DNA from: Baekduia soli
GTDB lineage: Bacteria; Actinomycetota; Thermoleophilia; Solirubrobacterales; Solirubrobacteraceae
Length of the DNA stretch: 64,000 bases
Direction of reading: 5' to 3'
Assembly (NCBI RefSeq): GCF_007970665.1
Contig: NZ_CP042430.1
Location: 558,001 to 622,000, forward strand
Below the pieces are notes generated by a model. That model searched no databases. It saw nothing but the letters and a program-made list of their open reading frames with translations, and was not told the DNA's origin. Numbering within the stretch: position 1 is the first letter of the stretch; each line of letters opens with the position of its first letter. Shown here piece after piece: positions 25,069 through 34,547 of this stretch. A program made the translations under genes and the position numbers.

Positions 25069-28000
25069 GTGTCCCTCGCCGCCTTCAGCCCCGCCACGCA
25101 GGACTGGTTCGCGCGCGCCTTCGCGGGACCGACCCCGGTGCAGGAGCAGGCGTGGCCGGCGATCGCCACGGGCGAGCACGTCCTCATCAGCGCGCCGACC
25201 GGCAGCGGCAAGACGCTCGCCGCGTTCCTGTGGTCGCTGGATCGCCTGGCCACGACGCCGCGCGCGGACGGCACGGGCGTCCGGGTCGTCTACGTGTCCC
25301 CGCTCAAGGCGCTGAGCTACGACGTCGAGCGCAACCTCCAGGCGCCGCTGGTCGGCATCGGCGCCGACCTGCGCGTCGGGATCCGCACGGGCGACACGCC
25401 GCAGAAGGAGCGCGCGCAGATGCGGCGCACGCCGCCCGACGTGCTCATCACCACGCCCGAATCGCTCTACCTCATGCTGACCTCGCAGGCGCGCGACATC
25501 CTGCGCGACGTCGAGGCGGTCATCGTCGACGAGATCCACGCCGTGGCCTCGACCAAGCGCGGCGCGCACCTGGCGCTCACGCTCGAGCGCCTGGCCGCGG
25601 GCGTGCAGTCCGAGCACGGGCGCGACCCGCAGCGCATCGGGCTGTCGGCCACGCAGAACCCGCTGGAGGAGGTCGGGCGCTTCATGGTCGGCCCGCGGCG
25701 CTCGTGCACCGTGGTCGACACGGGGATCCGCAAGCCGCTGGACCTGCGCATCCAGGTGCCGGTCGAGTCGATGATCGAGCCTGAGCAGTCCACGGGCCAC
25801 CTCGACCCGCTGGACCCGGTCGTCGGCGGCGAGAGCACCCGCAAGTCGATCTGGCCGGCGATGTACCCGCAGATCCTGGAGCTCGTCCGCGAGCACCGCT
25901 CGACGATCGTCTTCGTCAACAATCGCCGCGGCGCCGAGCGCCTGGCGCTGCGGCTCAACGAGCTGGCCGCCAAGGAGTACGAGGAGGCCGCCGGCGAGGG
26001 CGGCCCGTCGGCAGCGTTCACCGAGATCGCACGCGCCCACCACGGCTCCCTGGCCCGCGAGGAGCGCCTCATCGTCGAGGAGCAGCTCAAGGCCGGGCAG
26101 CTGCCCTGCCTCGTGGCGACCTCGTCGCTGGAGCTCGGCATCGACATGGGCGCCGTCGACCTCGTGCTGCAGGTCGAGTCCCCCAAGTCGGTCGCCCGCG
26201 GCCTGCAGCGCATCGGCCGCGCCGGGCACTCCGTCGGCGACACGTCCAAGGGCCGCATCTTCCCCAAGTTCCGCGCCGACCTGCTCGAGTGCGCCGTCGT
26301 GGTGCGTCTCATGCGCGAGGGCCGCATCGAGCCCACCGTCGTGCCACGCAATCCGCTCGACGTGCTGTGCCAGCACATCGTCGCCATCGCGGCCTCCGTC
26401 GAGGAGGACGGGCCGGTCCTCGTCGACGACCTGTACGCCCTGGTCACCAGGACCTACACCTACGCCGAGCTGTCGCGCGAGCTGCTGGAGAACGTCCTGG
26501 ACATGCTCGACGGGCGCTACCCGAGCCAGGAGTTCGGCGAGCTGCGCGCCCGCGTGGTCTGGGACCGCGTGGCGGGCACGATCCGGGCCCGCAAGGGGGC
26601 GCGCCAGCTCGCGGTCACCAACGCGGGCACGATCCCCGACCGCGGCCTGTACGCCGTCGTGCTGCCCGACGGCCGCCGCGTCGGCGAGCTCGACGAGGAG
26701 ATGGTCTACGAGGCGCGGCCCGGCCAGGTGTTCCTGCTCGGCGCCAGCTCGTGGCGCATCGAGGAGATCCAGCGCGACCGCGTCGTGGTCTCGCCGGCGC
26801 CGGGCGTCCCGGGCGCGGTGCCGTTCTGGAAGGGCGACTCCGTGGAGCGCCCGAAGGAGCTGGGCCGCGCGATCGGCGCGTTCAGCCGCTGGGCCGTCGA
26901 CCAGACCGAGGCGCTGCTCGTCGCCGACTACGACCTCGACCCGCTCGCCGCGCGCAACCTCCTGGACTTCCTGCGCGAGCAGCAGGAGGCCACCCGGGTC
27001 ATCCCCAGCGACCGCACGATCGTCGTCGAGCGCTTCCGCGACGAGATCGGCGACTGGCGCCTGTGCGTCCTCAGCCCGTTCGGCGGCCGCGTGCACGCCG
27101 CCTGGGCGCTGGCGCTGAGCGCGAAGATCCGCGACGAGGTCGGCCTGGAGTCCGACGCGATCTGGTCCGACGACGGCATCATCGTCCACCTGCCCGACGC
27201 CGACGAGCCCCCAGGCGCCGAGCTGGTCCTGCTGGACCCCGACGACATCGAGGACCGCGTCGTGGCCGAGCTGGGCTCCTCGGCGCTGTTCGGCGCGCGG
27301 TTCCGCGAGAACGCCGGCCGCGCGCTGCTCATCCCCCGCGCCTACCCCGGCAAGCGCACCCCGCTGTGGCAGCAGCGCCTGAAGGCCCAGTCCCTGCTCG
27401 AGGTCGCCAAGCAGTACAACGACTTCCCCATCATCCTGGAGACCTATCGCGAGTGCCTGCGCGACGTCCTCGACGTCCCGGGCCTGCAGGACCTCCTGGG
27501 CGCGCTGCACAGCCGCGAGCTCTCGCTCGTGGAGGTCGAGACCCGGACCGCCTCGCCGTTCGCCTCGTCGTTGTTGTTCGACTACGTCGCGACCTACATG
27601 TACGAGGGCGACACGCCCAACGCCGAGCGCCGGGCCGCGGCGCTGTCGCTGGACCGCGACCTGCTGCGCGAGCTGCTCGGGCAGGAGGAGTTGCGCGACC
27701 TCATCGACGCCGACGCGCTCGTCGCCGTCGAGGACGACCTCCAGCACCGCTCGCAGCGCACGCAGGCCACCGACCGCGACGGGCTGGCCGACGTGCTGCG
27801 CCGCGTCGGCGACCTGTCGCGCGACGAGGTCCGCACGCGCGTGCTGGCCGACCTGGACGCCGATGCGATGCTCGCGGCGCTCGTCGACGAGCGCCGCGCG
27901 GTGGTGCTGCGCGTCGGCGGCGAGCCGCGCTGGATCGCCGCCGACGACGCCGGGCTGTACCGCGACGCGTTCGGCGCGGTCCCGCCCGGCGGGCTGCCCG

Positions 28001-29550
28001 CGGCGTTCCTCGTGTCCGTCGAGGACCCGATGCAGCGCCTGCTGGCCCGCTACGCCCGCACGCACGGGCCGTTCACGACCGCGGAGGTCCGTGCGCGCTA
28101 CGGCGTCGACCCGTCGGGCGCCCTGAAGGCGCTGGAGGCCGCCGGCGACCTGCTGCGCGGCGAGCTGCGTCCCGGCGGGACCGAGCGCGAGTGGTGCGAC
28201 CCCGACATCCTGCGCCGCGTCCGGCGCGCGTCGCTCGCCGTCCTGCGCAAGGAGATCGAGGCGACCGACCAGCGCGCGCTGGCCGCCTTCCTGCCGTCGT
28301 GGCAGGGCGTGGACCGCCACCCGCCCGCGGGTGCCGGGGTCGACCGCCTGCGCGAGATCCTCGTGCCGCTGCAGGGCCTCGCGCTGCCCGCCGACGCCTG
28401 GGAGCGCGACGTGCTGCCGCGCCGCTGCGGCGCGTACTCGCCGACGTGGATGGACCAGCTCTGCGCCTCGGGCGAGGTCGTCTGGGTCGGCGCCGGCGCG
28501 CTGGGGCGCAACTCGGGCCGCGTCGCCCTGTACTTCCGCGAGGACGCCGAGGCGCTCGGCCCGCCGTCGGCGCGCGGGCGCAGCGCGGCGCTCGAGGCGC
28601 CCGACGGCCCCGAGCACGTCCTGCTGCGCGAGCGCCTGGAGCGCTCGCCGTGCTTCTTCACCGACTTCCTGGCCGAGCTGCCGCTGGCGCCCGAGCAGGT
28701 CCAGGAGGCGCTCTGGGATCTCGTGTGGGCCGGCGAGGTGACCAACGACGCGTTCGCGCCGCTGCGCGCGCCGCGCCTCACGCTCGCCCGCGCCCAGCGC
28801 ACGGCGCTCGAACGCCGCAGCAGGCGCGCCGGCACCCGCTTCGGCTCGCGCCGGGGCACGGGCTCGGCCGCCCAGGTCCAGGGCCGCTGGTCGCTGACCG
28901 CGCCGCTCTTCGGGGCCCAGGGCGCCGCGGCGGGCGCCGACCGGCGGCGCACGACCGCCGAGCTGCTGCTGGAGCGCCACGGGATCGTCACGCGCGAGCA
29001 CGTGCTGGCCGAGGGCGTGCCCGGCGGGTTCTCCTCGCTCTACGACGCCCTGTCCTCGCTGGAGACCCTCGGCGTCTGCCGGCGCGGCTACTTCGTCGAG
29101 GGCCTGGGCGGCGCGCAGTTCGCGCTGCCGGGCGCGGTCGAGCGCCTGCGCACCCAGGCCGATCGCGCGGACGAGGCCCCGCCGATCGTGCTCGCCGCCA
29201 CCGACCCCGCCCAGCCCTACGGGGCCGCGCTGCCGTGGCCGGCGCGCCGCGACGGCGGCGACCGGGCCAAGCCGGCGCGCGCGGCCGGCGCCTACGTCGT
29301 GCTGGCCGGCGCCGAGCCCGCGCTGTACGTCGAGCGCGGCGGCCGCGGCCTGCAGGTGCTGACCGAGCGCGACGACCCGCGGCTGCGGCCGGCGCTGGAG
29401 GCGCTGGCGGCGTTCGTCACCGCCGACCGGCGCCACAAGCTCTCGCTCGAGCGCGTCGACGGCGAGCCGGTCGTCGGGTCCGACCTCGAGGCCGTGCTCA
29501 TCGAGGTCGGCTTCCGGGCCGGGCCCCGCAAGCTGACCCTGAGCGCCTAG
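25069..29550 (+). CDS. lhr: Large Lhr-family ATP-dependent helicase
   Basis: A 1493-residue superfamily 2 helicase of the long Lhr type, a 3'-5' translocase on single-stranded DNA that unwinds RNA:DNA hybrids and acts in DNA repair. Motif I APTGSGKT (42-49), motif Ia SPLKAL, motif II DEIH (154-157), motif III LSATQNP, and motifs V/VI around SLELGIDMGAVD and GRAGHSVG are all intact. The winged-helix and Lhr-specific core follow to about residue 850, and the C-terminal extension of about 600 residues (YSPTWMDQL, LLLERHGIVTREHVLAEG) is the part found in actinobacterial and proteobacterial Lhr. TACCCT (25054-25059) precedes the GTG by nine bases. A Nudix gene follows after four bases. Confidence 0.95.
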   Translation: MSLAAFSPATQDWFARAFAGPTPVQEQAWPAIATGEHVLISAPTGSGKTLAAFLWSLDRLATTPRADGTGVRVVYVSPLKALSYDVERNLQAPLVGIGADLRVGIRTGDTPQKERAQMRRTPPDVLITTPESLYLMLTSQARDILRDVEAVIVDEIHAVASTKRGAHLALTLERLAAGVQSEHGRDPQRIGLSATQNPLEEVGRFMVGPRRSCTVVDTGIRKPLDLRIQVPVESMIEPEQSTGHLDPLDPVVGGESTRKSIWPAMYPQILELVREHRSTIVFVNNRRGAERLALRLNELAAKEYEEAAGEGGPSAAFTEIARAHHGSLAREERLIVEEQLKAGQLPCLVATSSLELGIDMGAVDLVLQVESPKSVARGLQRIGRAGHSVGDTSKGRIFPKFRADLLECAVVVRLMREGRIEPTVVPRNPLDVLCQHIVAIAASVEEDGPVLVDDLYALVTRTYTYAELSRELLENVLDMLDGRYPSQEFGELRARVVWDRVAGTIRARKGARQLAVTNAGTIPDRGLYAVVLPDGRRVGELDEEMVYEARPGQVFLLGASSWRIEEIQRDRVVVSPAPGVPGAVPFWKGDSVERPKELGRAIGAFSRWAVDQTEALLVADYDLDPLAARNLLDFLREQQEATRVIPSDRTIVVERFRDEIGDWRLCVLSPFGGRVHAAWALALSAKIRDEVGLESDAIWSDDGIIVHLPDADEPPGAELVLLDPDDIEDRVVAELGSSALFGARFRENAGRALLIPRAYPGKRTPLWQQRLKAQSLLEVAKQYNDFPIILETYRECLRDVLDVPGLQDLLGALHSRELSLVEVETRTASPFASSLLFDYVATYMYEGDTPNAERRAAALSLDRDLLRELLGQEELRDLIDADALVAVEDDLQHRSQRTQATDRDGLADVLRRVGDLSRDEVRTRVLADLDADAMLAALVDERRAVVLRVGGEPRWIAADDAGLYRDAFGAVPPGGLPAAFLVSVEDPMQRLLARYARTHGPFTTAEVRARYGVDPSGALKALEAAGDLLRGELRPGGTEREWCDPDILRRVRRASLAVLRKEIEATDQRALAAFLPSWQGVDRHPPAGAGVDRLREILVPLQGLALPADAWERDVLPRRCGAYSPTWMDQLCASGEVVWVGAGALGRNSGRVALYFREDAEALGPPSARGRSAALEAPDGPEHVLLRERLERSPCFFTDFLAELPLAPEQVQEALWDLVWAGEVTNDAFAPLRAPRLTLARAQRTALERRSRRAGTRFGSRRGTGSAAQVQGRWSLTAPLFGAQGAAAGADRRRTTAELLLERHGIVTREHVLAEGVPGGFSSLYDALSSLETLGVCRRGYFVEGLGGAQFALPGAVERLRTQADRADEAPPIVLAATDPAQPYGAALPWPARRDGGDRAKPARAAGAYVVLAGAEPALYVERGGRGLQVLTERDDPRLRPALEALAAFVTADRRHKLSLERVDGEPVVGSDLEAVLIEVGFRAGPRKLTLSA

Positions 29551-29554
29551 CGCC

Positions 29555-29977
29555 ATGGGGTCGCGCAAGCCCGTGCGGGCCGCCGGCGGCCTCGTCGTCG
29601 ACGACGCGGGTCAGGTCGTCGTCGTGCACCGCCCGCGCTACGACGACTGGTCGCTGCCCAAGGGCAAGCTCGAGCGCGGCGAGGACCACGAGGCGGCCGC
29701 CCTGCGCGAGGTCGCCGAGGAGACGGCGCTGCGCTGCGCGCTGGTGCAGGAGCTGGCCCCCGAGGCCTACATCGACCACCGCGGCCGGCCGAAGACCGTG
29801 CGCTGGTGGCGCATGTCGGTGCTGGAGGACCTCGGGTTCGTGCCGGGCGAGGAGGTCGACGAGCTGCGCTGGCTGGCCCCCGCCGACGCGGCGGCGCTGC
29901 TGACCTACGAGCACGACCGCCGCCTCGTTCTCGCGCTGGGCCGCGCCGGGGCCGCGCCGCGGGCCGGCGGTCACTGA
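29555..29977 (+). CDS. Nudix hydrolase
   Basis: A 140-residue MutT/Nudix pyrophosphohydrolase. The Nudix box reads GKLERGEDHEAAALREVAEE followed by TAL. All metal-binding glutamates (REVAEE) are in place, but the usual glycine after the box glutamates is alanine, a tolerated change. Substrate specificity (nucleoside triphosphates, ADP-ribose, capped RNA) cannot be read. It begins four bases after the Lhr stop, so the two are co-transcribed, and its end overlaps the convergent FGGY kinase gene by seven bases. Confidence 0.88.
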   Translation: MGSRKPVRAAGGLVVDDAGQVVVVHRPRYDDWSLPKGKLERGEDHEAAALREVAEETALRCALVQELAPEAYIDHRGRPKTVRWWRMSVLEDLGFVPGEEVDELRWLAPADAAALLTYEHDRRLVLALGRAGAAPRAGGH

Positions 29978-31392
29978 AGCTCCAGCGCCGCGGCGGCGAA
30001 CGTCCTCCAGGCCGCGCGCCGGGCCTCCCGCGCCACGGCGTCCAGCCGCGGCGCGATGCGCTGCGTCGCCGGCAGCAGCGCGGCGAGGTCGCGCGGGTCG
30101 GCCAGCAGGCCGGCGCCCACGAGCGCCAGGCCCGCCGCGCCGGCGACCGTGGCGTCGGCGCCCGCCCGCTCGACGGGCACGCCGAGCAGGTCGGCCTGCA
30201 GCCCGGGCAGCAGCGGGTCGTTGGTCAGGCCGCCGTCGATCCGCAGGACCTCGACGCCCCCGAGCGCCTCGACGATGTCCGCGACGCGGTGCGCGACGGC
30301 GTCCAGCGCGGCGCGCGCGAGGTGCGCGGGCGTCGTGCCCGCGGTCATCCCGGCCAGCACGGCGCGGGCCTGCGGCTGCCACCACGGCGCCCCGGCGCCC
30401 GCGAGGGCCGGCAGCAGGCGCACGCCCCCGCTGTCGGGCACCCCGGCCGCCAGGGCGGCGAGCGCCGCCGCGTCGGGGGCCAGGCCGAGCGTCGCGCTCA
30501 TCCAGTCCAGCAGCGCCCCGGCGGCGAACACGCCGCCGTCCAGCGCGTACTCCACACGGCCGGCGGCCTCCCAGGCCACCGTCGGCAGCAGACCGGGCGC
30601 GCGGCGCGGCCGGTCCCCCGCGTGGGCCAGGACGAAGACCCCGGTGCCGTAGGTGGCCTTCGCGGCGCCCGGCGTCACGCACGCGGCGCCCGCCAACGGG
30701 GCCTGCTGGTCGCAGACGCGGGCGCGCAGCGGCAGGTCCACGGGCCAGCGCGGGTGCGAGAGCACGCCCAGGTCGCCGGCCGTCGGCGCGACGGCGGGCA
30801 GCGCGTCGCGCGGAACCCCGAACGCGGCGCACAGCTCCGCGCTGAAGCCGACCTCGCCGAGGACCTGCAGCGCCGTGCGCGACGCCGTGCCGGCGTCGGT
30901 CCCCGAGCCCGCGCCGAGGCGGTCGCACAGGAACGCGTCGACGGTCCCCAGCCGCACCGCGGGGCCGGCCTCGCGCGCCAGCCAGGCCAGCTTGGGCGCC
31001 GAGAAGTAGGGGTCGGGCGGCAGGCCCGTGCGCGCCAGCAGCGCCGGGTCGACGGCGTCGTAGGCCTCGGCGCCGCGCTTGTCCTGCCAGACGACGATCG
31101 GCGAGCGCGGCGCGCCCGTCGCGGCGTCCCAGGCCAGGACGGACTCGCCCTGGTGGTCCAGGCCGCAGGCGACCACGGGCCGCCCGGCGGCGGCCTCCAG
31201 GACCTCGGCGACCGCGTCGACGACGGCCTCCAGGACCTCGAGCGGGTCCTGCTCGACGCGCCCGGGCGAGGGATGGGCCACGGCGACGCGCCGGCGCGTC
31301 ATGGCCACGGGGCGCAGCCGCCGGTCGAACATCGCGACCTTGACCGCGGTGGTCCCGTCGTCGATGCCCAGGACGAGCCCGTCGGAGCTCAT
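29971..31392 (-). CDS. FGGY-family carbohydrate kinase (glycerol kinase-like)
   Basis: A 473-residue sugar or polyol kinase. The N-terminal ATPase fold has GLVLGIDDGTTAVKVAMFD (phosphate-1 loop) and VEQDPLEVLEAV, an adaptation of glycerol kinase's WVEHDP. VVWQDKRGAE resembles the glycerol kinase IVWQDRR substrate loop. The C-terminal domain has ATYGTGVFVLAH, DGGVFAAGALLDWM and RIDGGLTNDPLLPGLQADLL, the FGGY-type signature. Glycerol or a related polyol is the likely substrate because the next gene upstream is GlpA-like and coupled by ATGA. Exact specificity is uncertain. Confidence 0.85.
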   Translation of the reverse strand: MSSDGLVLGIDDGTTAVKVAMFDRRLRPVAMTRRRVAVAHPSPGRVEQDPLEVLEAVVDAVAEVLEAAAGRPVVACGLDHQGESVLAWDAATGAPRSPIVVWQDKRGAEAYDAVDPALLARTGLPPDPYFSAPKLAWLAREAGPAVRLGTVDAFLCDRLGAGSGTDAGTASRTALQVLGEVGFSAELCAAFGVPRDALPAVAPTAGDLGVLSHPRWPVDLPLRARVCDQQAPLAGAACVTPGAAKATYGTGVFVLAHAGDRPRRAPGLLPTVAWEAAGRVEYALDGGVFAAGALLDWMSATLGLAPDAAALAALAAGVPDSGGVRLLPALAGAGAPWWQPQARAVLAGMTAGTTPAHLARAALDAVAHRVADIVEALGGVEVLRIDGGLTNDPLLPGLQADLLGVPVERAGADATVAGAAGLALVGAGLLADPRDLAALLPATQRIAPRLDAVAREARRAAWRTFAAAALELQ

Positions 31393-32456
31393 CCCAGCGC
31401 CCGGTGCTCGGCCGCGCGCCGGTACCACGGCCCGGCCGGGACCCGGCCCCACCCACCCGGTCCTCCGCGCAGCTCGGCCTCCGGGCCGTCGGCGCCCGCC
31501 AGGGCGGCGACGCGCTCGGCGATGGCCAGCGCGGCCGTCAGCCCCGTCGAGCGGATCGCCGCGGCGTGCACGAGCGCCGGGTCGGCCTCCGAGCGGCGCA
31601 CGACGTAGTTGGCGCCGCCACGCCCCGCGGGACGCAGGCCGGCGTAGGCGAAGACGGGCTCGGCGCCGTCCAGCGCCGGGTACAGCGAGACGGCCTGGCC
31701 GAGCAGCTCGCCGCGGGCCTCCGGGCGGACCGACCAGTCCTCCTCGTCGAGGTCGACGGCGGTCGGCCCGGCGATCGTGCGCCCGTCCAGCGTCCCGAAG
31801 ACGAGCACGCCCTTCGTGCGCTTCGTCGGGACGGGCAGCAGGATCTGCGGAGGCGGCGTGACGTCGAACACGAGGAACTCGCCCTTGCGCGGATGCACGT
31901 CGAAGCTGTCGTCCCCGTGCAGGCGGGCGACCCGGCCGGCGCCCAGGCCCGCCGCGTTGACCACCAGGTCGGCGTCGGCGACCCGCCCGGTCACGGCCGT
32001 GCCGGTGGCGATCCGCGCGCCGTGGCGCTGCGCCGCGGCGCCCAGCGCGAGCACGAACGCGACGGGGTCGGTGAGGCCCTCGCCCGGGACCTCGAGGCGC
32101 CCGTCGTCGCCGATCACGACCGTCACGCCGTTGCGTGCGGCGCCCTGCGCCAGCGTCGCGACCGTCTCGCGCTCGGCGTCGTCGCGCGGCGTCAGGACGG
32201 CGCCCGTGGCGGCGAACGGCACACCCAGGGCGGCCAGCACCGGCGGGCGCAGGACCGCGGCGCGCAGGATCAGCTCGGTCTCGAGCTCGCCGGGCACGGA
32301 GTCGAAGCCGGTGTGCAGGATCCCCGAGTTGGTGCCGCTGGCCCCCAGGCCCAGCGCGGGCGCCGCCTCGCGCAGCTCGACGCCGGCGCCGCGGCGCGCG
32401 AGGGCCAGCGCGCAGGCGGTCCCCACGATGCCCCCTCCGACGACGACGGCACGCAT
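31389..32456 (-). CDS. FAD-dependent oxidoreductase (GlpA/LhgO-like)
   Basis: A 355-residue DAO-fold flavoenzyme. AVVVGGGIVGTACALALARR is the FAD-binding loop, and ASGTNSGILHTGFDS with PGELE matches the active-site region of GlpA-type glycerol-3-phosphate dehydrogenases and L-2-hydroxyglutarate oxidases. HPRKGEFLVF and GVLVFGTLDGRTIAGPTA follow; the C-terminus holds IRSTGLTAALAIAERV. The adjacent kinase favours glycerol-3-phosphate oxidation to dihydroxyacetone phosphate, but the protein is shorter than canonical GlpA (no C-terminal helical domain). TACGGT (32463-32468) lies six bases before the ATG, giving a leaderless start to the two-gene operon. Confidence 0.82.
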   Translation of the reverse strand: MRAVVVGGGIVGTACALALARRGAGVELREAAPALGLGASGTNSGILHTGFDSVPGELETELILRAAVLRPPVLAALGVPFAATGAVLTPRDDAERETVATLAQGAARNGVTVVIGDDGRLEVPGEGLTDPVAFVLALGAAAQRHGARIATGTAVTGRVADADLVVNAAGLGAGRVARLHGDDSFDVHPRKGEFLVFDVTPPPQILLPVPTKRTKGVLVFGTLDGRTIAGPTAVDLDEEDWSVRPEARGELLGQAVSLYPALDGAEPVFAYAGLRPAGRGGANYVVRRSEADPALVHAAAIRSTGLTAALAIAERVAALAGADGPEAELRGGPGGWGRVPAGPWYRRAAEHRALG

Positions 32457-32526
32457 GGGCGCACCGTACCGGCGTGTCCGCGCGGCGGCGATCGGCGCGC
32501 GGCCCCCCGCCGTACCCTCGAAGGCG

Positions 32527-33306
32527 ATGCCGGAGGGCGACACCATCCACTACGCGGCCAACCGGATCCGCCCGATCCTCGCCGGCGTCGCGCCGGACGA
32601 GGTCCGCACGCCGCACGCGCGCTTCGGGCGCGACCGCTGGCCGGAGCGCCTGCAGGGCCGGGTCGTGGAGGCCGTCGAGGCCCACGGCAAGCACCTCTTC
32701 CTGCGCTTCGAGGGCGACCTGACGATCCACTCGCACCTGCGCATGACCGGAGCGTGGCGCGTACACGCCGACGGCGCACGCTGGGCGCGGGCGCCGCGGC
32801 GCGCGTGGCTCGTGCTGCGCGCGCGGGGCCAGGACGTGGTGCAGTTCGACGGCCCCGTCCTCGAGCTGCTGTCGGAGACCCGGCGGCGCTTCGACCTGCG
32901 CCTGGCCACGCTGGGGCCCGACATCATCAAGGAGGACTTCGACGAGCGCGTCTTCCTGCGGCGCCTGCGCGAGGACGACCCCACGCGGCCCATCGGCGAC
33001 GCCATCCTGGACCAGCGCACGATCGCCGGGATCGGCAACCTGTGGAAGGCCGAGTCGTGCTTTTTGGCCCAGATCGACCCGTGGCGCCCGTCGGGCGAGG
33101 TCAGCGACGACGAGGCCCTGCGCATCGTCCACGAGGCGCGCCCGCGGATGCAGCGCTCGGCGGTGGACGGCAACCAGACGCGCTTCAAGGCCATCTACGG
33201 CAAGGCCGGGCAGGTCTGCCCGCGCTGCGGCGAGGCCAAGATCCAGCAGCGCGGGCAGTGGGACGACAACCGCCGGACATACTGGTGTCCCGCATGCCAG
33301 AGATGA
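32527..33306 (+). CDS. Fpg/Nei-family DNA glycosylase (Nei2-like)
   Basis: A 259-residue bifunctional base-excision enzyme. The N-terminal catalytic PEGDT (proline nucleophile after Met removal, then Glu) marks endonuclease VIII rather than Fpg (PELPE). HGKHLFLRF carries the conserved lysine, AGIGNLWKAESCF the helix-two-turn-helix Asn, and the C-terminal zinc finger has CPRCG and CPACQ. It removes oxidised bases from DNA. TACCCT (32513-32518) precedes the ATG by eight bases. The ATGA overlap couples it to the GDPD gene, although the two have no obvious functional link. Confidence 0.9.
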   Translation: MPEGDTIHYAANRIRPILAGVAPDEVRTPHARFGRDRWPERLQGRVVEAVEAHGKHLFLRFEGDLTIHSHLRMTGAWRVHADGARWARAPRRAWLVLRARGQDVVQFDGPVLELLSETRRRFDLRLATLGPDIIKEDFDERVFLRRLREDDPTRPIGDAILDQRTIAGIGNLWKAESCFLAQIDPWRPSGEVSDDEALRIVHEARPRMQRSAVDGNQTRFKAIYGKAGQVCPRCGEAKIQQRGQWDDNRRTYWCPACQR

Positions 33307-34019
33307 CGCCCACCCCCCGCCCGACCCGTCGCATCGGCCACAAGGGGGCCGACCACATCGCGCCCGGCAACACGACGGCGAGCTTCGACGCCGCGATCGC
33401 CCACGGCTGCGACATGGTCGAGTTCGACGTGCTGCCCGAGCATCCCGACCGCAGCGGCGGCCTCGTGCTGGCCCACGACTTCAAGGCGCTGGCCCAGCGG
33501 ACCCCCCTGACGCTCGAGGAGGGCCTCGACCACCTGTGCACCGCGCCGTTCGAGGGCATCGAGCTCAACCTCGACCTCAAGCTCGCCGGCTACGAGGAGC
33601 GGGTCATCGCCGCGCTGCGCGAGCGCGACATGGAGGCGCGGACGCTCATCTCCACGATGGAGGTCGAGTCGCTGCCGGTCGTGCGCGCCGCCTCCGACGC
33701 CGTGCGGCTCGGCTGGTCGGTGCCCCGCGCCCGCCGCGACTACCTGGCCAACCGGGCGACCAAGCTCGCCGCCCTGCTCTACATCCGCGTGCTGCAGCGC
33801 ACGGTGCCGCGGGCCGTGGCCCGCGCGATGCGCGCCGGCGAGATCGACGCCGCGATGTCGCACTGGTCGCTCGTCACCCCGCACTTCGTGCGCACGGTCC
33901 GCGCCGCCGGCGGTGAGCTGTACGTGTGGACCGTCGACGACGCGCAGCGCATCCGCCGCCTCGAGGCGATGGGCGTCACGGGCATCACGACCAACGATCC
34001 GCGCCTGTTCGACGCGTAG
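33303..34019 (+). CDS. Glycerophosphodiester phosphodiesterase
   Basis: A 238-residue TIM-barrel GDPD releasing glycerol-3-phosphate from glycerophosphodiesters. IGHKGADHIAPGNTTASF corresponds to the HRG...PENT start, with His kept but HRG changed to HKG and PEN to PGN. MVEFDV holds the metal-binding Glu-Asp, LVLAHD the second histidine and IELNLDLK the third acidic ligand. GVTGITTNDPRL is the normal C-terminus. There is no signal peptide, so it acts inside the cell, and the product could feed the divergently encoded GlpA-like oxidase. Its TAG stop doubles as the start of the TAGGCT hexamer before the cupin gene. Confidence 0.88.
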   Translation: MTPTPRPTRRIGHKGADHIAPGNTTASFDAAIAHGCDMVEFDVLPEHPDRSGGLVLAHDFKALAQRTPLTLEEGLDHLCTAPFEGIELNLDLKLAGYEERVIAALRERDMEARTLISTMEVESLPVVRAASDAVRLGWSVPRARRDYLANRATKLAALLYIRVLQRTVPRAVARAMRAGEIDAAMSHWSLVTPHFVRTVRAAGGELYVWTVDDAQRIRRLEAMGVTGITTNDPRLFDA

Positions 34020-34028
34020 GCTCCGCAC

Positions 34029-34547
34029 ATGGCGACCGCCGACCAGCGCTTCGGGATGCCCGACGGCAGCGTGTACATCGTGCGCCGGCCCGCGGCCGAG
34101 ACGGGCGGCGAGGCCGTCGAGATGGAGTTCGTGCTGCCGGCGCGCTGCGTGGCGCCGCCGCCGCACGTGCACCCGAGCCAGACCGAGGAGTACGAGGTGC
34201 TGGAGGGCACGCTGGACGTCATCGTCGACGGGCACCGCACCACCCTGCGCGAGGGCGAGCGCGCGACGGTGCCCGTGGCCGCCCTGCACACGTTCGCCAA
34301 CCGCTCCGGGAGGACGGTCCGCGTGCGCAACTGGCACCGCCCGGCCCTGCGCTTCGAGGACTACATCGAGCGCACGAGCACCACGCTGCGCGAGGCCGGC
34401 GTGCGCCGCAGGCGCGACCCGCGCATCGCGCTCCACGTCTCCATGGTCATGTTCGAGTTCGCCGAGACGCTGGCGCCCGGGCGCCGCCGCGAGCGCGTCC
34501 CCATGCGCGTCCTGGCCCTGCTCGGCCGCCGGCTCAGGGCTGGATGA
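34029..34547 (+). CDS. Cupin-domain protein
   Basis: A 172-residue protein with one cupin barrel at about 25-110. Motif 1 reads PPPHVHPSQTEEYEVLEG with two histidines and a glutamate, motif 2 VPVAALHTFANRSG with the third histidine, so a metal site is intact. The C-terminal 60 residues (EDYIERTSTTLREAG, VMFEFAETLAPGRRRERV) are helical and basic. The function is not known; enzymes and binding proteins share this fold. TAGGCT (34017-34022) six bases before the ATG overlaps the GDPD stop. The 3' end overlaps the convergent gene by 14 bases. Confidence 0.78.
   Translation: MATADQRFGMPDGSVYIVRRPAAETGGEAVEMEFVLPARCVAPPPHVHPSQTEEYEVLEGTLDVIVDGHRTTLREGERATVPVAALHTFANRSGRTVRVRNWHRPALRFEDYIERTSTTLREAGVRRRRDPRIALHVSMVMFEFAETLAPGRRRERVPMRVLALLGRRLRAG

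Noticed and set aside
24199-29568. A 1789-codon open frame antisense to Lhr
   Set aside because: It is a mirror of the Lhr gene caused by GC-rich codons lacking stops. Its translation is Arg/Gly/Ala/Val low-complexity, while the plus strand encodes all helicase motifs.
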